NCBI RefSeq assembly: GCF_013282805.1
Contig: NZ_CP054038.1
Coordinates: forward strand, 62,001 to 126,000
Reading direction: 5' to 3'
DNA: 64,000 nt
Source: Microbacterium hominis
Lineage (GTDB): Bacteria; Actinomycetota; Actinomycetes; Actinomycetales; Microbacteriaceae
Shown: positions 41,404-49,995 of the stretch, piece after piece
Numbering within the stretch: the stretch's first letter is position 1
Layout: every line of letters starts with the position of its first letter
Position numbers and translations under genes: made by a program
Notes under the pieces: generated by a model
Databases searched by the model: none
What the model was told of the DNA's origin: nothing
The model's input: the letters and a program-made list of their open reading frames with translations, nothing else

Positions 41404-42861
41404 ATGGGGATGACGCTCGATCAGGGAACCTGGGACGTCGTGGCGCCGTTCGACGCAGATGCCGGAGCTTTCGCCAAGTTGTACCTCGTGACCTCGGCGA
41501 ATGGCGACGAGGCAGTTGCGAAATGCATGCCCGTCAAGCCAGGAGCTCAGCGCGAACTCCTCTTCAGCGAGTCGATCCAGGCCGCCGGGTACGCGAATGT
41601 CATGCCCGTCGTCGACTTCGGTGAGCACGAGGGCTACTACGTGGTCGTCATGCCGCGAGCCGAGATGTCTCTCAAACAGTATGTCGAGCGGCACCCGGCC
41701 GGTGTACCGCTAGAAAATTCGTTGGCTGTTCTCGACGACGTTGCGGCGGCGCTCGCGCAAATCAACGACAAGATCGTTCACCGCGATATCAAACCAGCGA
41801 ACGTCCTCCTGCACGAGGGCAGCTGGAAACTGGCTGACTTCGGGGTCTCTCGCTATGTGGAGGCCGCGACGGCGACGGAGACCCGCCGAGCAAGTTTCAC
41901 GCATGCGTACGCGGCGCCCGAGCAGTGGAGGCATGAGACCACTTCAGGCCGCACGGATGTCTACTCGTTCGGGGTGATGGCGTACGAGCTCATCGAGCGG
42001 CGCCGCCCCTTTCAGGGCCCACAGTTCCGCGAGGAGCATCTTCATGAGATTCCACCGGAGATGGATTCCGGAACCCCGAAGTTGCGCCAGTTGATTCGCG
42101 AATGCCTGCTAAAGGATCCTGCGACCAGGCCGGCACCGGATAGCCTCCAGAACCGACTCCGCGCCGCCGAGATCGACATCGCGAAGCATGGCACCGCCAA
42201 GCTCGCAGTGCTCAGAGCGCGACGCACCGCGCAGATTTCCGCAGAGCAAGCGCGTGATGCTGCCGAGCGAGACGCGAAGGAGCGACTGGAAAGCATCGTC
42301 GAGGACGCGGCGGCTTTACTCAATCCCATTGCGCGGGCCATTAGGGCTGAGCTTGTCGGAGCTGGGCTGGGGATCATGTTCGACACGGTGCTCGGAAACG
42401 CAGCACCAATCTTTCGTGCGAAGTACGAACGCGCATTGCTGGAGTTCGATCGCGTCGACCCGGTCGAATCCGCACAACTTCCGTTCACGGTGCACGCCTA
42501 CGCGAGCATCACCGTCGACGCCGGAACCTCAGCAAACCAATATCGAGGCCTCAGCCACTCACTCTGGTTCTGTGACGCGCAAGAGCAGGGCCGCTTCGCA
42601 TGGTACGAACTGGCGTTCAGATCTTCCACGGGCGGCCCGGATCGGTCCCGTCTTGAGCCTTTCTCCAGGCCGCCGTGGAGTGTGGAACAGGCCTTTGCGC
42701 AAGCCGCTGGCGACATCGAGCTGGCCTGGCCGCCGACCGAACTGGCCCTAGCAGATCCGAACGAGTTTGTTCAGAGATGGATCGGCTGGTTCGCGGACGC
42801 CGCCGACGGGAACCTTGCCAGACCGTCCACACCGGCTACCGGGCCGCGCCCCTTTCGCTGA
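41404..42861 (+). CDS. Soluble Hanks-type Ser/Thr protein kinase with unknown C-terminal domain
   Basis: 485 residues. The kinase domain (about 10-260) is intact: the VAK lysine (residue 40), HRDIKPAN (126-133), DFG (145-147), APEQW (171-175) and the substrate-binding DVYSFGVMAYEL. The glycine loop is poor. A helical, charged linker (about 265-310) leads to a C-terminal domain of about 170 residues without a known match. There is no membrane helix and no PASTA repeat, unlike housekeeping PknB. The start is leaderless (TATCGT 7 nt before the ATG at 41404). Confidence 0.85.
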   Translation: MGMTLDQGTWDVVAPFDADAGAFAKLYLVTSANGDEAVAKCMPVKPGAQRELLFSESIQAAGYANVMPVVDFGEHEGYYVVVMPRAEMSLKQYVERHPAGVPLENSLAVLDDVAAALAQINDKIVHRDIKPANVLLHEGSWKLADFGVSRYVEAATATETRRASFTHAYAAPEQWRHETTSGRTDVYSFGVMAYELIERRRPFQGPQFREEHLHEIPPEMDSGTPKLRQLIRECLLKDPATRPAPDSLQNRLRAAEIDIAKHGTAKLAVLRARRTAQISAEQARDAAERDAKERLESIVEDAAALLNPIARAIRAELVGAGLGIMFDTVLGNAAPIFRAKYERALLEFDRVDPVESAQLPFTVHAYASITVDAGTSANQYRGLSHSLWFCDAQEQGRFAWYELAFRSSTGGPDRSRLEPFSRPPWSVEQAFAQAAGDIELAWPPTELALADPNEFVQRWIGWFADAADGNLARPSTPATGPRPFR

Positions 42862-43483
42862 TGGCGTCCCCGTCGGAGTAGCGAGCTCTGTATCTCGGGC
42901 TCGAGGTCTGACGTCTCCCGGCGGGGTATGTTCGCGATGGCGCGAGGGACGCCAGCCCACAGACGACGCGCGGCTGCGCGAATCTCCCCACTAACGGGCA
43001 TTGCCCGTATGGGGATCGTGACGGCGTGGTGGTGTTGGTCAGCTTCGCCTGCGCCCGCGCGGGCTCAGGGCCGCAGTCGTCGCTCGCGACCATGGCCCCG
43101 CACAGCGCCCACGCGATGAGGATCGGCTGGAGGAACAGCCTGATGAATCGGGCCCGATCAGTGCGCAGCAGCGGCGCCGAGCGTCCGGTTCGCCAATGGT
43201 GCACGTTTCCCGGGAACACTGCGACGAAGAACGCCGCCGTCAGCGCCCCGACGGTGCGCCGCTCACGCGGAAGTGCGATCAGCGCCCCGCCGAGCATGAT
43301 CTCGACAACGCCTGAGGCCACGACGATCGCGTCCTTGTCGAGGCCGGATGCACGAGTGGCCCAGTCCGGGACGGCGATCTGGAAGCCTCGCCTCGCCCAG
43401 AACAGGTGCGCAAGCCCCATGTAGAGGAGAAACCCGCCGAGAAGCATCCGAGCGCCAGTCCGCGCGATCAGTCCCACCGTCAT
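42836..43483 (-). CDS. DoxX-like membrane protein with an atypical C-terminal extension
   Basis: 215 residues. Residues about 1-125 are a four-helix DoxX-type membrane protein (RMLLGGFLLYMGLAHLFWARRGF; DAIVVASGVVEIMLGGALIAL). Relatives end after the fourth helix. Here about 90 more residues of low-quality, Arg/Pro/Ser-rich sequence follow and overlap the end of the kinase gene by 26 bp on the other strand. The tail is probably read-through after loss of the original stop codon or a small frameshift. Confidence 0.65.
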   Translation of the reverse strand: MTVGLIARTGARMLLGGFLLYMGLAHLFWARRGFQIAVPDWATRASGLDKDAIVVASGVVEIMLGGALIALPRERRTVGALTAAFFVAVFPGNVHHWRTGRSAPLLRTDRARFIRLFLQPILIAWALCGAMVASDDCGPEPARAQAKLTNTTTPSRSPYGQCPLVGRFAQPRVVCGLASLAPSRTYPAGRRQTSSPRYRARYSDGDAISERGAAR

Positions 43484-43616
43484 CGCGTCAGTCTGACAGG
43501 CTTCCTCCGCTTCGGATCGGATCGATCAGCTACACCGACAGCGCGCAGCGGCCCCAGTCGCGTGCACCGCCCGATAGCGGATCGGGAATGTCCGAGGTCG
43601 GCGGGACCATCGATAC

Positions 43617-43946
43617 ATGGGTAACCCGAACTACCACCTCACCAAACACGAGCGGGCGGAGATGATCCGTGCGCACGCTGGACTCGTCACAGCCCTCGTC
43701 GGCAATGATCCCGACGCACTCGATGGTCAACTCAAGTCAATCGTCCGTGAGCAGTCGGAGGCGTCGCAGGGAGATGTGAAGGCCTTCGCCGGAAGAATGG
43801 CAAAGCAGGTCGAAGCGGGGGCCATCGTCACGCGACACCTGCTGATGTCCCTCGCACCCCGACTCGAGATGACCGAAGCTGAAGCTCACGAACTCTTCGC
43901 GTCCATCTATGCCGACGACTCGATCACCGACCTAATGAGCGAATAG
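43617..43946 (+). CDS. Small helical protein of unknown function
   Basis: 109 residues, predicted all-helical and soluble (HERAEMIRAHAGLVTALVGNDPDALDGQLKSIVREQ). Good coding signal. It is the last gene before the IS21 element, whose insertion lies 44 bp after its stop and leaves it intact. Confidence 0.55.
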   Translation: MGNPNYHLTKHERAEMIRAHAGLVTALVGNDPDALDGQLKSIVREQSEASQGDVKAFAGRMAKQVEAGAIVTRHLLMSLAPRLEMTEAEAHELFASIYADDSITDLMSE

Positions 43947-43989
43947 CCGCATCAGCGGCGCTGCGGCAAACCGTGCTCGGCGCGGGCCA

Positions 43990-43996
43990 GTCTGGG
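43990..43996. repeat. Left target-site duplication of the IS21 element
   Basis: GTCTGGG directly before the IS start (TGAATATT). Confidence 0.85.
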
Positions 43997-44157
43997 TGAA
44001 TATTCGCTTCTCTGAGCGCCACGAGTATTGCGGTTGAGCGCCACTTGCTGGCGGGCGCGATCGCGTTGTTGAGTACCACCGGATATTCGGGTTCGGCGCC
44101 ACGTTCCTAGGCTCCTTCTGCCGTGTGATTGGCCACGCGGCAGAAGGAGTAGTTCGG

Positions 44158-45722
44158 ATGGTACGCAGGATCAAGGCGAAGCTGGTGTTGAGGCTTCGCG
44201 CGGAGGGACTCACGGGTCGGCAGATCGCGGCGCAGGGCATGTCTCGGCACTCGGTGACGGCGGTGCTCGACGCCGCCGACCGGGAGGGCATCTGCTGGGA
44301 CGACGTAGCGGAGCTCGACGAGGCGGACGTGTATGCGCGGCTGTTCCCGGGGCGTGGTGAGCACGAGAGCGTTCATGCGCAGCCGGACTGGGATCGGGTG
44401 CATCGGGAGCTCGCCCGGGTCGGGGTGACGTTGAAGCTGCTGCATGGCGAGTACGTCGATGCCTGCCGGGGCAAGGGCGAGACGGCGATGGGCTACGACC
44501 GGTTCTGCAAGACCTACCAACGTCACGTCCTCGTGATCGGCGCGGCGTCGCGGGTCGGTCACAAGGCCGGGCAGACGGTCGAGGTCGACTGGTCGGGGAA
44601 GACGATGCAGCTCACGGACTCGGTGACCGGGCAGGCGACGAGGGTCTACCTGTTCGTCGCGACGCTGCCGTTCTCCCGCTACTCGTTCGTCGAGCCGACA
44701 CTGGACATGAAGCAGGACACCTGGCTGCGCGCGAACACGGCGATGTTCGAATGGTTCGGCGGGTCCGTCCCGCGGATCGTCCCGGACAACCTGAAGGCGG
44801 GTGTGATCAAGCACCCTGCGGAGGGCGAGGTGGTGCTCAACGACGCGTATGGGAGCTCGCCGCGCACTATTCGGCGGCGGTGCTGCCGGGGCGGGTGAAG
44901 AAGCCGAAGGACAAGCCGAGCGTCGAAGGAACTGTCGGGAACGTCGCGACGGTGGTGATCGCCGCGCTCCGCAACCAGCGGTTCGCGACGCTCCCGGAGC
45001 TGCGCGCCGCGGTCTACGAGCGTGTCGCCGCTTACAACGCGGAGCCGTTCCAGAAGCGCGCCGGCTCCCGGCTTTCCGTGTTCGAGGGTGAGGAGAAGCC
45101 GCTGCTGCGGCCGCTGCCGGCCGTCGCGTTCGAGATCTCGCAGTGGCTCTACGGTCGCAAGGTTCAGAAGAACGGGCATGTGGTGTTCGAGCGGAACTTC
45201 TACTCCGTCCCTTACGAGAACATCGGCCGGTCCGTCGACCTGCGCATCACCGACACGACGATCGAGGTGTTCGCCGGGGATCAGCGGCTGACCAGCCATC
45301 TCCTCGCCCCGGCCGGGGTGGTCAACGAGTACCGGACGCATGACTCGGATCTGCCCGATGGGCCCCGCTACCAGCAGATGGACCCGGAACGGGCACGGGA
45401 GTGGGCCGCTCGGATCGGGGAGAACACCACGGTCATCCTGAACCGGATCTTCGAGTCCGTCCCCGTCGACGAGCAAGGGTTGGGAGCCGCGCTGGCAGTG
45501 CTCAGGTTGACTCGCCGCTACTCCGCCACGAGGGTCGAAGCAGCCGCCGGCATCGCACTCGAGTCGAGGGTGAGGTCGCCGCGGTATGCGCATCTGCGGC
45601 CGATCCTGGACTCGAACCAGGACCAGACCGGCAGGCGCCAGCCGAGGTTCGAACCGAGTCCTTGGGAGGAACCTGCCGGGTATGTCCGCGGCGCCGACTA
45701 CTACGCAGGACAGACCCGATGA
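44158..45722 (+). pseudogene. istA: IS21 istA transposase, frameshifted
   Basis: DDE-type transposase of about 520 residues: an N-terminal HTH (LRAEGLTGRQIAAQGMSRHSV), the first catalytic Asp in VEVDWSGKTMQL, the second in VPDNLKAGV, and a beta-barrel-type C-terminus. The frame breaks after VVLNDAY at 44850: one base (C of an expected CGG) is missing, and the rest continues in the next frame (ELAAHYSAAVLPGRVKKPKDKPSVEGTV in part). The start ATG at 44158 follows AAGGAG. IS21 elements do not normally need a frameshift in istA, so the element is probably not autonomous as sequenced. Confidence 0.88.
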
Positions 45723-46468
45723 GCCGGCTCGATGCGGAGACGAAGCGGAAGCTGCGGGAGATGGGTGTCCCCGCCCTCGTCGACGCGTTCGACATCCAAG
45801 ACGACGCACTGGCGATGGGGTTGGTGTTCGAGGAGCGGATCAAGCTCGCCGTCGACGACGCCCACGCCGCGTTCACCCACTCCAAAGTCGAAGGCCTCAT
45901 CCGGCGGGCGGGTTTGCGTTACCCGAACGCGGACCTCCGCAGGGTCGACATGCTCGAACAGCGCGGCCTGGACCGCGGGGTGATCGCGCAGCTCGGGACC
46001 TGCCAGTTCATCACCCGGCACATGAACGTCGTGTTCCAAGGGTTCACCGGCTCCGGGAAGTCCTACCTCGGGTCCGCGTTGGCGAAGCAGGCCTGTCAGC
46101 ACCGCTACCGGGCGCACTACATCCGCATGCCCGACCTCGAAGAGACCTGGGCGGCGGCGAAAGACCGCCCGGCGGGGCGGGAGAAGTGGTTGCGGAAGTA
46201 CTCCACGTTCACGCTCCTCGTGATCGATGAGTGGCTGCTCGACCCGCCCACCGACGACGTCCGGTCCATGCTGCTCGAGCTCCTCGAACGCCGATACGAC
46301 GCCACCTCGACCGTGTTCTGCACCCAGTACGCGAAGAAGGACTGGCACCAACGCCTCGGCTCAGGGGTCCACGCCGACGCGATCATGGACCGCATCGTCC
46401 ACAACACCCTCTGGATCGAGACCGGCGACGTCAACATGCGCGAGCACACGGCCGCCGCGGCCAGCTGA
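45719..46468 (+). CDS. istB: IS21 istB transposition helper ATPase
   Basis: 249-residue AAA+ ATPase that helps IstA select and join the target. Walker A is GFTGSGKSYLGSALA, Walker B is LLVIDEWLL, and the sensor region is STVFCTQY. The ATG overlaps the istA stop by 4 nt, the usual coupled arrangement. Confidence 0.95.
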   Translation: MSRLDAETKRKLREMGVPALVDAFDIQDDALAMGLVFEERIKLAVDDAHAAFTHSKVEGLIRRAGLRYPNADLRRVDMLEQRGLDRGVIAQLGTCQFITRHMNVVFQGFTGSGKSYLGSALAKQACQHRYRAHYIRMPDLEETWAAAKDRPAGREKWLRKYSTFTLLVIDEWLLDPPTDDVRSMLLELLERRYDATSTVFCTQYAKKDWHQRLGSGVHADAIMDRIVHNTLWIETGDVNMREHTAAAAS

Positions 46469-46592
46469 ACCATGCCGGTGAGCGTCGCGCCGACCGGGGT
46501 GGCGCTCACCGGCAATACCGGTGGCTCCGAGAGTGAATATCGACTGGCGCTCAACCGCAATAATCAGTGGCGCTCACGACTCCAAATACTCA

Positions 46593-46599
46593 GTCTGGG
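46593..46599. repeat. Right target-site duplication of the IS21 element
   Basis: GTCTGGG directly after the IS end (AATACTCA), identical to the left copy. Confidence 0.85.
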
Positions 46600-46645
46600 C
46601 GAACAGGCCCCGCTGGCGAGCCCCACCCCGGGGATGCGACCGCTC

Positions 46646-47704
46646 CTAGTGCTCGTCAACTACCTTCACGCGAAACGTCAGATATCCGTGTCCGAGGTAC
46701 GCACCAGTCTCGTCGTGGCCGACCGGCAACTCGCCGTCGGCAGTGAACTGGCCGAGGAGCGCGCCTTGGTCGCTTGCGAGCTCATCGCCGACCGCAAAGC
46801 CGCCGTCCGGATTCGTGTGAAACCACCCGCTCCCTTCGACGAACTCCAGTGCGGTGCTTTCGCGTGTGAAGATCGTCGCGCCATCCCATACCTCGGTCGC
46901 ATTCTTCGCGCTTAGAATGACCCCGATTACGTGTTCGTTCGATCCAGAGTTTGTGATGAACCGAGCCCGAAGTCCATGCACGGTTGCGACTGGACTCGCC
47001 AGATTGTCGGCCACGTTGTTCGCAACCCAGGCGTACACGACGTACTCAAGACCCGTCTCGCCGCGTAGCACCTCTCCGTATGTTTCGTTGGATGCTTCCG
47101 CCTGCCGAACCTGCACGAAGTTCCTTTCGTCCCCGTGCGCTGGGTTGTCCGTTATTGAGTTCAAGACGACGTAGATCGACGGACGTGCCGACGTAAAGAG
47201 ATCCCGCTCTGGCCCCCATCCGCCAGCATACGAGCCAGATGGTGCGCTCGAATCTGGTGGTTGGGCCGGTGGGTCCGCGGTGGGAGTCCCTGGGATCGTC
47301 ACCGCGTCACGAATCGCATCAAGAGTGTCGCCTTGATCGACTAGTTCGGCCCGTTCAGCGTTAGAGGCCTCGTCCTGGCTGGCGGCAATCGTTGCATCGT
47401 GAGCCATGCTCGCCCAAGCAGTGGCAACCGCGACAATGATGGCAAGCGCAGCCCACGCCTCGGCCGACGGACGATTCTTCTTCTCGTTCCACCCCCATCT
47501 CAAGCCGCGGCGAAGCCGTCGCCGTGAATTCGGAGCGTCGGCCGAATCACGTTCGTCAACTGCATTCTCGACCACATCGGGTTGGTCCGACCGGAGCGTG
47601 TGCGAATCCGTTTTTGCTCCGAGGGCGATGGCCTCCGACAGCGACAGGTCGTCCCCGCCAGACTGGCTATCCCCACTAGCCGGAGGTTCCGGAGACTTGT
47701 TCAT
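46646..47704 (-). CDS. Membrane-anchored protein of unknown function
   Basis: 352 residues: a polar cytosolic N-terminus of about 80 residues, one helix (AWAALAIIVAVATAWASMA), a Pro/Ser-rich linker with PPAQPPDSSAPSGS, then a soluble domain of about 190 residues (YVVLNSITDNPAHGDERNFVQV; YVVYAWVANNVADN) that looks like a beta-sandwich. TAGATT lies 6 nt before the ATG on the minus strand (leaderless). Family unknown; the lower G+C fits the accessory region. Confidence 0.65.
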   Translation of the reverse strand: MNKSPEPPASGDSQSGGDDLSLSEAIALGAKTDSHTLRSDQPDVVENAVDERDSADAPNSRRRLRRGLRWGWNEKKNRPSAEAWAALAIIVAVATAWASMAHDATIAASQDEASNAERAELVDQGDTLDAIRDAVTIPGTPTADPPAQPPDSSAPSGSYAGGWGPERDLFTSARPSIYVVLNSITDNPAHGDERNFVQVRQAEASNETYGEVLRGETGLEYVVYAWVANNVADNLASPVATVHGLRARFITNSGSNEHVIGVILSAKNATEVWDGATIFTRESTALEFVEGSGWFHTNPDGGFAVGDELASDQGALLGQFTADGELPVGHDETGAYLGHGYLTFRVKVVDEH

Positions 47705-47773
47705 GCCTGGAATCTAGCTGACCTCGACGCGGCTGACTCGCGTGCAAACGCTGACTGACACGACGTTTGCCCC

Positions 47774-48002
47774 AGTGGCGGCGGCGGGCTCGTCTCGCGC
47801 ATCACCACCCTCGGATCGGTCATTCTGACCGCCGGGTTCCTCACGCTCTCGGCTCCGGACCTCGAGGTGACCAACGTCGCATCGATCGCCCCGGAGATCC
47901 TCGCCCCCGTTTCGCCGGGGCCATCGTCGTCATCACGGGGACCTTCGCTCCACTGTTCCCCATCGCGGGGCCGTCGCAATCGTCGGCGGTATCTCGTACT
48001 GA
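47774..48002 (+). pseudogene. Relic of a membrane protein C-terminus
   Basis: In three frame pieces the DNA reads GLVSRITTLGSVILTAGFLTLSAPDLEV..., FAGAIVVITGTFAPLFPIA, AVAIVGGISY and stop. Two one-base deletions separate the pieces: one near 47910 and one in a G run near 47977, where five G are expected and four are present. No start codon or N-terminus precedes it. The family is not recognised. The rest of the gap 47705-48173 holds nothing else I can support. Confidence 0.4.
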
Positions 48003-48173
48003 GTGTGAGGACAGTTCGCAGAAACACGACAGTGACCGGCAACCCGGCCAACCCCGCGATACCCAAAGCCGTGCGCTCGATGGCGCCTCCGACGATCATT
48101 GGGGTAAGCCGTGCGCGCAAGCTCCCTCCAGCGCGCATCGCCCGCAAGAGGATCCGGCGGATTCGGCCGCGGC

Positions 48174-48926
48174 TCAGGCGATACGGAGGGCCGATTCCCA
48201 GACCCGCTCGTATTGCGCCACGTACTCGGTGGCGGCACGCCAGTGCGCACCGTGGCCGTCGAGGTACATGGTCGCCCACGGCTGACGCCCCGTGAGATGA
48301 GCACTACGGAGGAGATCGTGCATCGCCTCGGTCCGCTCCGCCATCGTCCGAGGCAGCGCTTCGCGAAGGGCCCGATCAGCGCCGTACCCGTCGACGAGTG
48401 CGGCGAGACGATCGGCTGCGATCGTCGGCGACTCGGTGACATCGTTCAGGGTGAAGGCTTGAGCGGCGTACGCGAGGTCCCACAGTCGGGTGCTCGGCCC
48501 GGCGCCGTCCCAGTCGATGAACACCCACCGATCCCCGACGATCAGGTTCCACGGTGCGAGGTCGTTGTGGCAGATCAGGTCGGCATCCCGCGCAGGGATG
48601 AGGACATCCCACCGATCCGACGGCGACCCTCCCCCTTCGGCCGCGTCATGGATCGTACGGATCAGATGACCGACCCGTCGGAGATCGGAATCGCGCAACG
48701 GCAACAACTCCTCGGCCAGCCGCCCGGGAACGAACTCGATAATCTGCCGCCCGGAGCCATCCCGGCCCAACGTCCGCGGTACGTCGACCCCGCGGCCGGC
48801 GAGCACGTCGACGAAGTCGGCGACCTGCCGGGAAGCGGACGTCCACGGCTTGCGCACCGTATCCCCGACGCGCACCACCTCCGCTGCGGCGTTTCCGCCC
48901 TCAAGTGGAAGCTCACGATCAGTCAC
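48174..48926 (-). CDS. Aminoglycoside phosphotransferase (APH)-fold kinase
   Basis: 250 residues with the APH/choline-kinase catalytic core: CHNDLAPWNLIV (Brenner motif, catalytic Asp) and VFIDWDGAGPSTRLWDLAY (metal-binding Asp). The N-terminal lobe is short. Many such genes phosphorylate sugars, amines or antibiotics; the substrate cannot be told. The GTG at 48926 is preferred because TACCGT lies 6 nt before it; a longer frame runs to 48965. Confidence 0.8.
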   Translation of the reverse strand: MTDRELPLEGGNAAAEVVRVGDTVRKPWTSASRQVADFVDVLAGRGVDVPRTLGRDGSGRQIIEFVPGRLAEELLPLRDSDLRRVGHLIRTIHDAAEGGGSPSDRWDVLIPARDADLICHNDLAPWNLIVGDRWVFIDWDGAGPSTRLWDLAYAAQAFTLNDVTESPTIAADRLAALVDGYGADRALREALPRTMAERTEAMHDLLRSAHLTGRQPWATMYLDGHGAHWRAATEYVAQYERVWESALRIA

Positions 48927-49065
48927 CGAACCACGGTATCGAGGCGGCTGGACCGACCTCGTCACTCAGAGAGCTCCTGCGGCTCAGGTGCTCAAGCGAG
49001 CGCCTGGCGAGGCTCCGCGCTCGGGCATTGAGCGAATGAGCGAGTGAGCTTCGGACGCGCCGAAG

Positions 49066-49746
49066 CTAGGCGAACATCTGGCGCAGTACGTCGAGGTCGC
49101 CCGCGTCAAGCGCCCGCTGTATCTCGTCCGCGTCCGCAGGATTGGGGAACAGCGCGGACAGTTCGTTTGCGAAGATCGATCGAAGTGAGTCGATGTCGCC
49201 CGCCGCAGCTGCGGTACTCATCGCCTCGATGGCGAGCTGGTAGGGAATCTGCTGGTACCCGGCAGGGGCGCCGGCGGGGTTGAAGTATGGCACCCACGGA
49301 ATCGAACTGTCTGGGCTGAGCAAGAGCACTTCGTCGGGCTGAATCGTCCGAGTGTGGTTGAGCTCCGTGATCGCGCCGGGGTTGTCGATACAGAATCGCT
49401 CCGCGATCGCGAACACTGCGTCGCCCGTTGCGACCGTGTAGGTCACGACTCGACCGCTGTCATCTTTGCCAACGGCGCCCGCCGCGAACTCGCGCTCACC
49501 GGTATCGACGAGGTCCCCCGTGACGCTCGCGCTGTTCCCGCCGAGATTGATCCTGGCGTGGTTTGCGGGGCATTCGACTTCGTCAGTCTCAACGTTGTCT
49601 AGCGCGGTGCTCGCCGCGGTTGCGGGGGTCGCTTCCTGGGCGGTCGGACTGGCAGTGCATCCAGCGAGTGCGGCAATGGCAATGACCAGGACGGGAAGGG
49701 TCGTGGCGGATTTTCCGGCGGGCGGCATGGCGATAGTCTGCTCCAT
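49066..49746 (-). CDS. LysM-domain lipoprotein
   Basis: 226 residues: a signal peptide with lipobox (ALAGC), a Thr/Ala-rich spacer, and a LysM-like module (VVTYTVATGDAVFAIAERFCIDNPGAITELNHTRTIQPDEVLLL in part, about 98-142), which binds peptidoglycan. A helical C-terminal region of about 65 residues (AIEAMSTAAAAGDIDSLRSIFANELSALFP) is of unknown function. The start may instead be the ATG at 49728 (MPPAGKSATT). Confidence 0.75.
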   Translation of the reverse strand: MEQTIAMPPAGKSATTLPVLVIAIAALAGCTASPTAQEATPATAASTALDNVETDEVECPANHARINLGGNSASVTGDLVDTGEREFAAGAVGKDDSGRVVTYTVATGDAVFAIAERFCIDNPGAITELNHTRTIQPDEVLLLSPDSSIPWVPYFNPAGAPAGYQQIPYQLAIEAMSTAAAAGDIDSLRSIFANELSALFPNPADADEIQRALDAGDLDVLRQMFA

Positions 49747-49843
49747 CAGGCCGCCGCGCCACGCTCCCGTTGCCGCAAATCACGTCTCGACGCAACGGCG
49801 ACTCGCGAAAAGGCCGGGGCGGCGCCCGACAGCCCCCGCATTC

Positions 49844-49866
49844 GAGCAACGCCCGCATGGGGATCC
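49844..49866. repeat. Short degenerate motif, copy left of the arabinan locus
   Basis: GAGCAACGCCCGCATGGGGAT, similar to GAACACCGCCCGTATAGGGAT at 59638 and to a copy at 43003. See the findings list. Confidence 0.35.
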
Positions 49867-49929
49867 ACTCAGTCTCGGCCGTTCTCGATCTGATCGCGCC
49901 TACAACCCCGAACAAGGAGCCGTCTCGAC

Positions 49930-49943
49930 TTACGACGTTGTAA
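49930..49943. promoter_or_regulatory. LacI-type operator O1 upstream of the LacI gene
   Basis: TTACGACGTTGTAA, a 14-bp palindrome with one mismatch, 52 bp before the LacI start. It implies autoregulation. Confidence 0.8.
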
Positions 49944-49995
49944 AGACAGAGTAGGGTTGGGGCGTCAGTATCGAAATCGAGAAGATGGATGATTC

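Larger units (their letters stand above)
43997..46592 (+). mobile_element. Complete IS21-family insertion sequence, 2596 bp
   Basis: The ends are TGAATATTCG... and ...CAAATACTCA (TG...CA, as in IS21), flanked by the 7-bp direct repeat GTCTGGG on both sides. Internal transposase-binding repeats occur near both ends: TGAGCGCCAC at 44013 and 44035, and in inverted orientation GTGGCGCTCA at 46567 and CTGGCGCTCA at 46544, with TATTGCGGTTGAGCGCCA shared. It carries istA and istB. It sits in the spacer between two convergent genes, so no gene is interrupted. Confidence 0.93.
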
